The translations under genes and the position numbers were made by a program. From positions 149,870,749 through 149,934,748 of the forward strand of contig NC_079211.1 in the NCBI RefSeq assembly GCF_029633865.1: DNA of 64,000 bases, read 5' to 3'. Position 1 is the stretch's first letter. Each line of letters begins with the position of its first letter. The notes under the pieces were generated by a model that saw nothing but the letters and a program-made list of their open reading frames with translations, ran no database searches and was not told where the DNA came from. Origin of the DNA: Lampris incognitus. Taxonomy: Eukaryota > Chordata > Actinopteri > Lampriformes > Lampridae. Shown in pieces: positions 43,120 through 54,300 of this stretch.

Positions 43120-45674
43120 TCAAATATCAGGTTCTTCAGACACATCTGGGGGTACATCTTGACATTCTGCACAGCAAGTACAGAACTCTGTACAGGGGAG
43201 GCCAACAGAGAGGCACTGGCACTTCCCAGTCTGTCCACAATTTGCATCCTCTGCAGTATAAGTGTGTAATGTCTCTAACCTCTGTCGGTGCCGGGGGTTT
43301 CTTAAAGAGGACGGGTTTAAGGGCTCCATCGCTGACAGTCCATCCTCTGCCAACTGGACTCCATAGGATAGGTTTGGGGAGGTGACTGTGGCACCATATT
43401 GTGGTCTGGAACATCGCTCTCTGTACATGTTGTTCGAAGGCATCCTCTGTTGGAGGGAGATTTCCAGAGGCTGCATCTGTTGTCGACGCAGTGATGTAGC
43501 GAAGTTCATCCAGGTTAGTGCACATTCTTCCATTTTCTTTTTCCCATACAGGAGAAGCACATACTCTCTTGCTACTGGCAAAGACTCCTCCAAGCATCCA
43601 GAGAGTCCAAAATGAGCCATGTCTTTGAGCTCACTGAGATGTGTCTTGAGTTTGTTGAATGCTGTTGTCTTGCCTATTCTATAAAAAACTGCTTGTTGTG
43701 TCACAGCCAGTGAGCGCATGACATGCTGGAAGACAGCTGGACATGTCTTTTCCGAGTTTGTCTGCTATGGTGTTGATGGGGACATACCTCTCTCTCATTC
43801 CATGCCCTGCATGCATGTAGACTTGAGATGATCCAAACACACCTTTGCTTGCATAATACACCAGCAGTACTTCTACATCTGTGTCATCACACCTCACAAT
43901 GATGGAAGAATATGAATCGGCAAGATGTATGGCATGTAAGACCATTCTCGTATCGGCCTCCTCCTGATCACTGTAAAGTGATGTGAGAGTGCTGACTCCT
44001 GCTCTGCTTATGCTCCTCACCTCCTCTCCTTTCTCAAATCCACCTGCCAGGATGATGGAGCCATCTGATTGGATCCTCTGTGGGCCTGTAGAGATGATGT
44101 AACTGCTCACAAAGCGACACAGTGCCGTCTTGTCTCCACTGCCCTCAGGTACCTTCTGTAGTTCGGAACATTTGCGTTACCTGTGATCACATGTGTGGGC
44201 CCATCAGTTGCTCCTCTCCTTTGTCTCAACGGGATCTTTATTGACTGTGGGTTGTCATATCTGTCAAAGACTATGACGACATATTTTATCTCTTGCTTCT
44301 TTAGAAGAGACAAGATCTTCTTGAGGATGCATTCAGCAAGGTCACTAAAAGTCAGGAAAGCTGAATCAGGAAGACTTTGGAGCAGAGCCACGCCATCAAT
44401 GATATAGGCCGATTTTGCTGTGATCTCAGGCAGCTCTTGCATCACCCCCACCACAGACTCCAGTTTCTTTGCTAGGTCAGCTTTTGTGGTATTCCTCATC
44501 TCTCCATCATCAAAGAAGAGAGAGAGGGTGGAACGGCAGCCAACTCGCGAGACATTACATTTTCCAATGACACGTCTCTTTGTTGTGATACGGCCAGGAG
44601 TCTCCTGAAGAGCACATCTGAATCCATTTGAAGCTTCGTAGATTTACTGGTTGCAATGCATGTTTTCATATCAGTGAATGTTGCCAATGTGTGTCTTTTC
44701 TCTGGGTTCCAGAAACTTGTTGGTTTTTCACTCTTTAGTCGTTCCTCTATGAAGGCTGTATTTACCTTTTCTCCATAGTCCAGAAAGCTTGAGAGATCTT
44801 TTGTCACTTTTTGTGATGCTACTTGTCCACTTGCAATGTTGATTAGCTCATCAGGAATTTTCTCCAAATCAAAAGGGTTCTGCCTGTCTTGTACATCATC
44901 TATGCTATTTCCCTCTTATCCCTGTCCACGCGGGCTGCTCCATGCTCTTTGTGGGATTTTGGTGTACCTGTATGTGTGTCTCCATCGCAAAGCTCTATCG
45001 TTGCATTGCGGGGCTCACTGGTGACATGTCTTGTGATGAGCCATCTTTTCAGAGCTCCTTTTCGTAGGGTGAAGCCGACAATGCCTCCTCGACTCTTTCC
45101 TTCTCTGCTGATAGTTTGTTCAAGTGCTTGATCAGTGGCCACACAGTTGAAGTTTCTGTTGTCTGAGCGCCGCACAACAAACCCTCCCTCTCTCAGGAAT
45201 CTATAGGATTCTGGTTGGCTTTTTTCGAGAGCTTTCATCTCAGCTATGTACACTGGCATGCACTTTGTATAGTTCATCCTGCCAGCAGCCCGGAACCATG
45301 GTATTGCTTCGGACATGCAGTTGAGATGAAGTTCAAAGTTAGCCTCATGCTCTGAACGCAGCATTCTAAGTAAGGTTGGTTGTGCTGGAGTAATTTGCTC
45401 TGCATGACTTGTGGTATGACACTTTCACTTTGAAGGAGAGTAGGTCACTTGAGTGGAGAGAGAGTCTCTTGTGAACCTCGTCATTTCGTTCCTGGGCAAT
45501 TTTCAATATTGTTTTTAGTCCTTCCAATTTGGGGTTCTTAATATATGGATTTTTTTTATCATCTCGCAGAGCTTCTCCACATATCAGGCATAGCTTTTCA
45601 TTTAGTGCCAGTGTTTGGCTTGGTGACTGTGCTGGCTCTGTTGGTTCCATAAGTGCACAGCTGGACTCAGACAC
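43120..45674 (-). pseudogene. PIN-like nuclease-domain protein with C-terminal CXC-like cysteine cluster
   Basis: Five overlapping frames read leftwards as one protein. The N-terminus has CLICGE and YHKSCRANYSS, a possible Cys/His zinc site. Next come FELHLNCMSEAIPWFRAAGR and GGIVGFTLRKGALKRWL. From 44,499 a PIN/XPG-like core appears: YIIDGVALLQS (Asp at 44,397), YVVIVFDRYDNP, DQEEADTRMVLHA (about 43,963), IIVRCDDTDVEVLL (about 43,885) and HALTGCDTTSSF (about 43,702). The order of acidic residues fits asteroid/FEN-like PIN nucleases. The C-terminus KCQCLSVGLPC...CTCCAEC (43,221-43,150) looks like half a tesmin/TSO1 CXC motif. Four frame changes, two of them at simple runs, leave this copy broken. 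Similar proteins are abundant and uncharacterised in fish and invertebrates as I recall; function unknown, transposon origin inferred. Confidence 0.6.
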
Positions 45675-45710
45675 AGCTGGTGAATACGGAAAACACAGTT
45701 AACGTATTTG

Positions 45711-45756
<46 letters not shown>

Positions 45757-46539
45757 TGTCAAGAGTTAGCTTTGTGCATAACTGCCATTAGCCCTGTGCA
45801 GTGGTATGCTAGCTAGCTAAAGGGATAGTAAGCTGGCTAAGCTAGCTAAAATAATAATTCTTTCAACACAAAACATGTTATACTCAATTTAAGAATATAA
45901 AAATGAATCAGACATTTGTGTTACCTGATCTGTCATTAGACTGGTGGTGATGGTTTCTTCTTTCTTTTTTTATTTCTGCCACATAACGTTGACAATCCTC
46001 TGGAAGAGGCAGTTTAAAAATGGCAGTTGGAATTTAACAAACAGGGGAAAAAACAAGAAGGCACGCCAAAGAGCAATCAACCCATGTTTGAGAGTGTGAA
46101 TGGACTGTGGTTCTGTATTTTGTTCATTACCCTGTTGACTTCAGAGAGTGATATGGATTACATATCCCAAATTAACACTAAACAATGAATATATATCTCT
46201 CAGGAAGGGATAGCTTATGGTAAATGAAAAGGATATTGACTTCCAAAACCTTTTGATTTTGTTCAAATTAAAAGGTTTTGTGTTATTCACCATGAGAAAT
46301 AATTTACTTGTGCTTTCCGCCTATTCATCACTGTGTTTAGAGGTCAACAGTACATAATTAAAACAAATTATCAACATAAATTCAGGTAATCCATGTGCAC
46401 AAGATACCTGACTACTCTCACACAAAACTGTAGGTGGATCAGAGCTTCCTTTGGAAAACTAGACTGCACATTGTAACCCTTGCACCCCCAGAAAGATCTT
46501 TATTGGCTCTATGGGGTGCATCACTTCTTCAGTTGAGTT

Positions 46540-46690
46540 CACTAATTTCCCACAAAAATAAAGTCCCACAACTGTGCATTTCTTGAATGGGAGACCCTGA
46601 AGATAAAAAGAAACCATTGTTGTGTTTTGTCCTAACTTGGGTAAGGGTACAGTACATCAAAGTCAGAGGGCCCCTCCTGCTAGACTAACA
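46540..46690 (+). repeat. Diverged direct duplicate of the right-arm end
   Basis: TTTCCCACAAAAATAAAGT, GTTGTGTTTTGTCCTAACT and GGGCCCCTCCTGCTAGACTA repeat the order seen at 46,930-47,072, with more mismatches. Confidence 0.75.
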
Positions 46691-46818
46691 ATTTCCGCCT
46701 ACACTAAAGTCATGTTTGCAGGACAATATTCTAGTATTTCTTTGGAAAAATTACATTTTAACTCTTTGGTGTTGTTGGACAGTTACTTGGGTCAAACCAC
46801 AGCAAATTTGATGCAAAT

Positions 46819-47070
46819 TTGAGAGAGCATTATGAAATTATGGGCTTTTTTTGTCACCTCACCCCTATCCGGACTGGACTAATTTGGCTCTTTTTCAGAT
46901 ATTAGGGTAAGTCTAAAGAATAGCCCAACAAACTTATTTCCCACAAACATAAAGTTCCACAACCATCCATTTCATTAATGGGACACATATGGGATATGAA
47001 AAAACATGGTTGTGTTTTGTTCTAACTCGGGTAGGGGTACCTCAAACTCTTGAGGGCCCCTCCTGCTAGA
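46819..47070. repeat. Right arm of the long inverted repeat
   Basis: Inverted counterpart of 41,633-41,890. It begins GAGAGAGCATTATGAAATT and ends GAGGGCCCCTCCTGCTAGA. Confidence 0.9.
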
Positions 47071-47785
47071 CTATTTGTATAGTATAAAGACTGGGTCAGG
47101 GAAAGGAGAGAGAGTCAGGCTTGGTGAACTGACACAATCTGTTGCTTGCCAGGGATAGGAAGATCCAGACCCAGAGCTCTTGTATGCTTTATCCATTTAC
47201 TGCTAAATAAAACGGATGGTTTTGAGACCGAACATCTCCTCCTACTGCTTTATCAACAACCACGCAGGACTAGGCCCTCACATAGATGAAGATGAGTTGG
47301 TAGAGTGAGCTGAAGTCCAACAGAGGACTGATTTCAGAGACTAGAGAGGTAGCCGGGAGGTGGGCTAGCTTACCGAGGTAGCAGGCTAGCCGGTAGCAGG
47401 TCCCTCCGACAAGGTCTCGGCCGCGTGGGTCTCGGCTCCCCGTAAGCGGCGGACTCCGTCTTGGTATTGTAGTCCAGTTTAGGGTGATGGTGGATGGATC
47501 CTAAAACAGAAAAGAAAGGTTTCTTCGGAGTCCTCGAGCTGGGACGGTGCGAACCTGTCGCGTCCTGAACAGCGTGATCACGCTGGCGTTCGCGCAAACT
47601 GCCGCCATTAACGGACTCCAGGAATGCGCAGGCGCCTCACAGCGGCGTCTTTATAAACACCAACTAACCACGCCTCCGATCACTTCTCAATGAAAACCAG
47701 TCCAAGCATGTCATGTCATGTCATGTCATGTCAATTTTATTTCTACAGCTCAATGTCACAAATAACAAATTTCTCTATCACTTCC
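47071..47785. other. Unassigned; LTR-like signals and CATGT microsatellite
   Basis: AGTATAAAGACTGG near 47,091 and CTAAATAAAACGG near 47,202 resemble TATA and polyadenylation signals of a short LTR, but no partner was found. (CATGT)n lies at 47,707-47,731, followed by a short LINE-tail-like TCAATTTTATTTCTACAGC. Confidence 0.3.
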
Positions 47786-47868
47786 CCCCCCCCTTTTCTC
47801 CCCAGTTGTACTCGGCCAATTACCCCACTCACCACTGCTCCACCCCCTCTGCTGATGCGGGGAGCGAA
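47786..47868 (-). repeat. SINE family B, 3' fragment, inverted
   Basis: CCTTTTCTCCCCAGTTGTAC and GGCCAATTACCCCACTC through CTCTGCTGATGCGGGGAG. It breaks off shortly before the ISL2EU-like terminus. Confidence 0.75.
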
Positions 47869-49688
47869 TTTACGAATCCTACTATACGCCCATTTCACGC
47901 CGCGGCCATCTTGGATTTTAAAAAAAAACCAAGTGGTGGGAAATTAGCCACGCCCCCTTCTTACTCAATCGGAAATCAATGCAGCCGGGGCAGCAGCAGC
48001 AGCAAACATGGTTTGGACCACCAACCTTGAGCACCTACCGTCATTTACCACAATATGAAAACTAAGCTGGATCTTTTCTTCTTCGGGTACTTTCTGCCTC
48101 TCCTGTGCCAGTGAGGAGAGACACACACACATGGCTGTATTCAAAGAAGCTGTTTAATCACAATAAAATAAAAAATAAGATACATTTCATTTTTATACTG
48201 TACATTCAATATTTATACATTAGATTGTCCCATCTACAATATTTCCATTCTTTGTCCTTTAACTTTAACAAAACTGTTGCTTCATTTTAAACTAAAATAT
48301 GTTGGGTCAACTGTCCTTCTGTTGTAGCAATAAACTGGAACTGGCTACCAACTCAAATCATCAATTGTTTACTAAACTAAGATAGTGATTGCTCATCTCA
48401 AGGTGTGGGCTAAAAAATGGGACTGTACTGAAATGAAGTTAAATATGTTTCAATCTATCTAAGGTTTGTGTGCACTATTTTCTTGTCAGCTGAATTTAAC
48501 AAAGGTTTAAAACAGTGGTCCCTGAAAATGTGTTAGGAGAGCACACACAGTCCCCAGTTGGTTGACTGTTCCACTTAGTGAAAGGGGTATGACTCCATCA
48601 AAAATGTGGTACTCCTTTATGCGTCTTATTGACCGTTCGACGTGTATTCTCGAGCCAGCAATACTCTTGTGTGTCTGTGAGCTCATCACAGCTAAACTGT
48701 CCACTTGGGCCTAAAAATGCAGGGATGACAAGTGTTACATCTATTTCATCGAGCAGGTCTTTGATAAGGAAGCCCTTATCGGCCATGACCTCATCACCTG
48801 ACTCTAAGAGGTCCAGAACACCTGACCTCTTAGTTATCTCCTTATCAGAAATACATCCTGTGTATAGATTACTTACCAGGCTAACTGACCCTGAGGGAGT
48901 GATCCCAATTAGGGATTTCCGTGTAGTGTTACTTTAATAATGGGAGTATGTCATGGTGTTCAAAACCTTCGAACTAGCTGTCTCGATGCGGATCTCTGTG
49001 CAGTCTAGTATCACTCTTGTGTTTGGGTAGAATTCCCTGAATACTGGTGGCATTAGCTCGTCTACTGCTGCTCTACCAGGCCATATTGGGAGGGTCCCTA
49101 ACATAAAGAGCAAATAGTTGGCACATGTCGTACAGTTCCTGCTGACTGTGGCTGGCGACACATTGAATCGTACAGATAAATCCAGAGCAACAAAGCCCTG
49201 CCTCACACGGCACAAGAACAGGAAAAACTGATCAATCAGCGATAAATGCTCTGCATGGAAGCCAGACACAGAAATGTGTTCTAGGTTATGGCTGTCCCTT
49301 TGCATTTGAGCCCATCGCACCATGGACTCTGCAGTAGGCTGTAAAGCTAGAAAGAGTGCTTTGAGGGTGTGGTAATCCTTAAAACCAGTGTAAAACCTGA
49401 TCAGATTGGGCGCACACTGGAAGCGTTCTAGACCAAAACGCTCACTTTTCAGCTTTTTATTTTCGTCCTCCAGGGAAGCGATGCGTTTCTTTACTGCGTC
49501 AAGCTGGTCTTCCACAGAAAGGGGCTTCACGTCGTAGCCATGATCAGTTAGAGTCACCCAAACCTCACTGGACACATGAGGATATGATATACATGTGGGA
49601 AGCAATATAAATCCACACATGTTCCTGTTATCAAGATGTTGTGTCAGAACAGAGCTATCCACTATTGAAAGATTTGTGAATATATATA

Positions 49689-51303
49689 CACTACCGTTCA
49701 AAAGTTTGGGATCACCCAAACAATTTTGTGTTTTCCATGAAAAGTCACACTTATTCACCACCATATGTTGTGAAATGAATAGAAAATAGAGTCAAGACAT
49801 TGACAAGGTTAGAAATAATGATTTGTATTTGAAATAAGATTTTTTTTACATCAAACTTTGCTTTCGTCAAAGAATCCTCCATTTGCAGCAATTACAGCAT
49901 TGCAGACCTTTGGCATTCTAGCTGTTAATTTGTTGAGGTAATCTGGAGAAATTGCACCCCACGCTTCCAGAAGCAGCTCCCACAAGTTGGATTGGTTGGA
50001 TGGGCACTTCTTGTGTACCATACGGTCAAGCTGCTCCCACAACAGCTCAATGGGGTTCAGATCTGGTGACTGCGCTGGCCACTCCATTACCGATAGAATA
50101 CCAGCTGCCTGCTTCTGCTCTGAATAGTTCTTGCACAATTTGGAGGTGTGTTTAGGGTCATTGTCCTGTTGTAGGATGAAATTGGCTCCAATCAAGCGCT
50201 GTCCACTGGGTATGGCATGGCGTTGCAAAATGGAGTGATAGCCTTCCTTATTCAGAATCCCTTTTACCCTGTACAAATCTCCCACCTTACCAGCACCAAA
50301 GCAACCCCAGACCATCACATTACCTCCACCATGCTTAACAGATGGCGTCAGGCATTCTTCCAGCATCTTTTCATTTGTTCTGCGTCTCACAAACGTTCTT
50401 CTTTGTGATCCAAACACCTCAAACTTGGATTCATCCGTCCACAACACTTTTTTCCAGTCTTCCTCTGTCCAATGTCTGTGTTCTTTAGCCCATCTTAATC
50501 TTTTTCTTTTATTGGTCAGTCTCAGATATGGCTTTTTCTTTGCCACTCTGCCCTGAAGCCCAGAATCCCGCAGCCGCCTCTTCACTGTAGATGTTGACAC
50601 TGGTGTTTTGCGGGTACTATTTAATGAAGATGCCAGTTGGGGACCTGTGAGGCGTCTGTTTCTCAAACTAGAGACTCTAATGTACTTATCTTCTTGCTCA
50701 GTTGTGCAACGCGGCCTCCCACTTCTTTTTCTACACTGGTTAGAGCCTGTTTGTGCTGTCCTCTGAAGGGAGTAGTACACACCGGTGTAGGAAATCTTCA
50801 ATTTCTTAGCAATTTCTCGCATGGAATAGCCTTCATTTCTAAGAACAAGAATAGACTGTCGAGTTTCAGATGAAAGTTCTCTTTTTCTGGCCATTTTGAG
50901 CGTTTAATTGACCCCACAAATGTGATGCTCCAGAAACTCAATCTGCTCAAAGGAAGGTCAGTTTTGTAGCTTCTGTAACGAGCTAAACTGTTTTCAGATG
51001 TGTGAACATGATTGCACAAGGGGTTTCTAATCATCAATTAGCCTTCTGAGCCAATGAGCAAACACATTGTACCATTAGAACACTGGAGTGATAGTTGCTT
51101 GAAATGGGCCTCTATACACCTATGTAGATATTGCACCAAAAACCAGACATTTGCAGCTAGAATAGTCATTTACCACATTAGCAATGTATAGAGTGTATTT
51201 CTTTAAAGTTAAGACTAGTTTAAAGTTATCTTCATTGAACAGTACAGTGCTTTTCCTTCAAAAATATGGACATTTCAATGTGATCCCAAACTTTTGAACA
51301 GTA

Positions 51304-51304
<1 letters not shown>
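49689..51304 (-). mobile_element. Tc1-like transposon, apparently complete
   Basis: The left end CACTACCGTTCAAAAGTTTG and the right end CAAACTTTTGAACAGTAG are terminal inverted repeats. TA flanks both sides (49,687-49,688 and 51,305-51,306). Start and end may be off by one or two bases because the outermost bases differ. It sits in the ISL2EU-like intron next to a TA microsatellite. Confidence 0.88.
49851..50894 (-). CDS. Tc1-family transposase, intact, 347 residues
   Basis: One uninterrupted frame from ATG to stop. An N-terminal helix-turn-helix (residues about 12-45: QSILVLRNEGYSMREIAKKL), a basic GRPR AT-hook-like motif near 58-62, and a second DNA-binding helix up to about 115 precede the catalytic domain. 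Catalytic acids are D154 (LWTDESKF), D244 (QQDNDPKHTS) and E283 (SPDLNPIELLW); the last two are separated by 38 residues, so DD38E rather than classical DD34E. A glycine-rich box (KHGGGNVMVWG) is present. Length is normal for the family. It cuts and pastes the element at TA sites. Nothing in the sequence shows it to be dead. Confidence 0.93.
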   Translation of the reverse strand: MARKRELSSETRQSILVLRNEGYSMREIAKKLKISYTGVYYSLQRTAQTGSNQCRKRSGRPRCTTEQEDKYIRVSSLRNRRLTGPQLASSLNSTRKTPVSTSTVKRRLRDSGLQGRVAKKKPYLRLTNKRKRLRWAKEHRHWTEEDWKKVLWTDESKFEVFGSQRRTFVRRRTNEKMLEECLTPSVKHGGGNVMVWGCFGAGKVGDLYRVKGILNKEGYHSILQRHAIPSGQRLIGANFILQQDNDPKHTSKLCKNYSEQKQAAGILSVMEWPAQSPDLNPIELLWEQLDRMVHKKCPSNQSNLWELLLEAWGAISPDYLNKLTARMPKVCNAVIAANGGFFDESKV

Positions 51305-51352
<48 letters not shown>

Positions 51353-51380
51353 TATATATATACATATATATACATATTAT
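51305..51380. repeat. TA-rich microsatellite, target of the RTE insertion
   Basis: Mostly (TA)n with TACATA interruptions. The same pattern resumes at 54,519 on the other side of the RTE element. Confidence 0.9.
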
Positions 51381-54300
51381 CTACTACTACTACTTTCGGC
51401 TGCTCCCGTTAGGGGTCGCCACAGCGGATCATCCGTTTCCATTTCTTCCTGTCTTCTGCGTCTTCCTCTGTCACACCAGCCACCTGCATGTCTTCCCTCA
51501 CCACATCCATAAACCTCCTCTTTGGCCTTCCTCTTCTCCTCTTCCCTGGCAGCTCCATATTCAGCATCCTTCTCCCAATATACTCGGCATCTCTCCTCCA
51601 CACATGTCCAAGCCATCTCAATCTTGCCTCTCTTGCTTTGTCCCCAAACCGTCCAACCTGAGCGGTCCCTCTAATATAATCGCTCCTAATCCTGTCCTTC
51701 TTCGTTACTCCCAGTGAAAATCTTAGCATCTTCAACTCTGCCACCTCCAGCTCCGCCTCCTGTCTTTTCGTCAGTGCCACTGTCTCCAAACCATATAACA
51801 TAGCTGGTCTCACAACCATCTTGTAAACTTTCCCTTTAACTCTTGCTGGTACCCTTCTGTCGCAAATCACTCCTGACACACTTCTCCACCCACTCCAACC
51901 TGCCTGCACTCTCTTTTTCACCTCTCTACTGCACTCCCCGTTACTTTGGACAGTTGACCCCAAGTATTTAAACTCAAATGCCTTTGTCACCTCCACTCCT
52001 TGCATCCTCGCCATTCCACTGTCCTCTCTCTCATTCACGCATAGGTATTCCGTCTTGCTCCTACTGACTTTCATTCCTCTTCTCTCCAGTGCATACCTCC
52101 ACCTCTCCAGGCTCTCCTCAACCTGCACCCTACTCTCGCTACAGATCACAATGTCATCTGCGAACATCATCGTCCATGGAGACTCCTGCCTGATCTTGTC
52201 CGTCAACCTGTCCATCACCATTGCAAACAAGAAAGGGCTAAGAGCCGATCCTTGATGTAATCCCACCTCCACCTTGAACCCATCTGTCATTCCAACCGCA
52301 CACCTCACCATTGTCACACTTCCCTCATACATATCCTGCACCACTCCTCCATACTTCTCTGCAACTCCTGACTTCCTCATACAATACCACACCTCCTCTC
52401 TCGGCACTCTGTCATAAGCTTTCTCTAAATCTACAAAGACCCAATGCAACTCTTTCTGGCCTTCTCTATACTTCTCAATCAACATTCTCAAAGCAAACAT
52501 CGCATCTGTGGTGCTCTTTCGTGGCATGAAACCATACTGCTGCTCGCTGATCGTCACCTCTCCTTTTAACCTAGCTTCTATTACTCTTTCCCAAATCTTC
52601 ATGCTGTGGCTGATCAACTTTATACCTCTGTAGTTGTTACAGTTCTGCACATCGCCCTTGTTCTTGAAAATCGGTACCAGTATGCTTCTTCTCCACTCCT
52701 CAGGCATCCTCTCACTTTCCAGGATTGTGTTAAACAATCTAGTTAAAAACTCCACTGCCATCTCTCCTAAACATCTCCATGCCTCCACAGGTATGTCATC
52801 AGGACCAACTGCCTTTCCACTCTTCATCCTCTTCATAGCTTCCCTCACTTCCTCCTTGTTAATCCACTGCACTTCCTGATTCACTATCCCTACATCATCC
52901 AACCTTCTCTCTCTCTCATTTTCTTCATTCATCAGCCCCTCAAAGTATTCCTTCCACCTTCTTAGCACACTCTCCTCACTTGTCAGCACATTTCCATCTC
53001 TATCCTTGATCACCCTAACTTGCTGCACATCCTTTGCAGCTTGGTCCCTCTGTCTAGCCAATCGGTACAAGTCCTTTTCTCCTTCCTTAGTGTCTAATCT
53101 GTCATACAACTCACCATATGCCTTTTCCTTTGCCTTTGCCACCTCTCTCTTTGCTTTACGCTGCATCTCCTTGTACTCCTGTCTACTTTCTTCATCTCTC
53201 TGACTATCCCACTTCTTCTTTGCCAACCTTTTCCTCTGTATAATTTGCTGTACTTCCTCATTCCACCACCAAGTCTCCTTGTCTTCCTTCCTCTGTCCTG
53301 ATGACACACCAAGTACCTTCCTAGCTGTCTCCCTAACTATTTCTGCAGTGGTTTTCCAGCCATCTGGCAACTCTTCACTACCACCCAGTGCCTGTCTTAA
53401 CTCCTGCCTGAACTCCACACAACAGTCTTCCTTCTTCAACTTCCACCATTTGATCTTCGGCTGTGTCTTCACTCGCTTCCTCTTCTTGGTCTCCAAAGTC
53501 ATCCTACAGACCACCATCCGATGCTGCCTAGCTACGCTCTCCCCTGTCACCACCTTGCAGTCTCCAATCCCTTTTAGATGGCGCCTTCTACATAAGATAT
53601 AGTCCACCTGTGTACACTTTCCTCCACTCTTGTACGTCACCCTGTGTTCCTCCCTCTTCTTGAAATATGTATTCACCACAGCCATTTCCATCCTTTTCGC
53701 AAAATCGACCACCATCTGTCCTTCCACATTTCTCTTCTTGACTCCATACCTTCCCATCACCTCCTCATCACCTCTGTTCCCTTCACCAACATGTCCATTG
53801 AAGTCCGCTCCAATCACCACTCTCTCCTCCTTGGGTACCCTCTCCACCATGTCGTCCAACTCATTCCAGAATTCTTCTTTTTCATCCATCTCACACCCAA
53901 CTTGCGGGGCATATGCGCTGATAACATTCAGCAATAAACCTTCAATTTCCAGCTTCATACTCATCACTCTGTCTGACACTCTCTTCACCTCCAGCACGCT
54001 CTTGACATACTCTTCCTTCAGAATTACCCCTACCCCATTTCTCCTCCCATTCACACCATGGTAGAAGAGTTTGAACCCACCTCCGATACTCCTGGCCTTA
54101 CTCCCCTTCCACCTGGTCTCTTGCACACACAGTATGCCTACCTTTCTTCTTTCCATCATGTCAGCCAGCTCTCTCCCTTTACCAGTCATAGTGCCAACAT
54201 TCAAAGTTCCAACTCTCACCTCCACGCCTACCCTTCCTCCTCTCTAGCTGCCTCTGGACATGCTTTCCCCCTCTCCTTCTCCTTCGCCCAACAGTAGCAT

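Larger units (their letters stand above)
41633..47070 (-). mobile_element. 5.4 kb inverted-repeat-bounded unit carrying the PIN-like/CXC-like gene
   Basis: About 250 bases at each end are inverted copies of each other. The only recognisable gene between them is the minus-strand PIN-like gene. This is the architecture of a DNA transposon with long terminal inverted repeats. No target duplication could be fixed because similarity fades at the outer CTAGCAG / CTGCTAG. Microsatellites lie at 42,439-42,461 (GT) and 45,713-45,751 (CA). Confidence 0.65.

Noticed and set aside
43136..43597. Second minus-strand frame overlapping the CXC-like end of the PIN-like gene
   Set aside because: It lacks the cysteine pattern and is the shadow of the homologous frame.
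53630..54064. Plus-strand frames of over 100 codons opposite the RTE element
   Set aside because: Low-complexity Ser/Leu/Thr translations antisense to the clear RTE protein.
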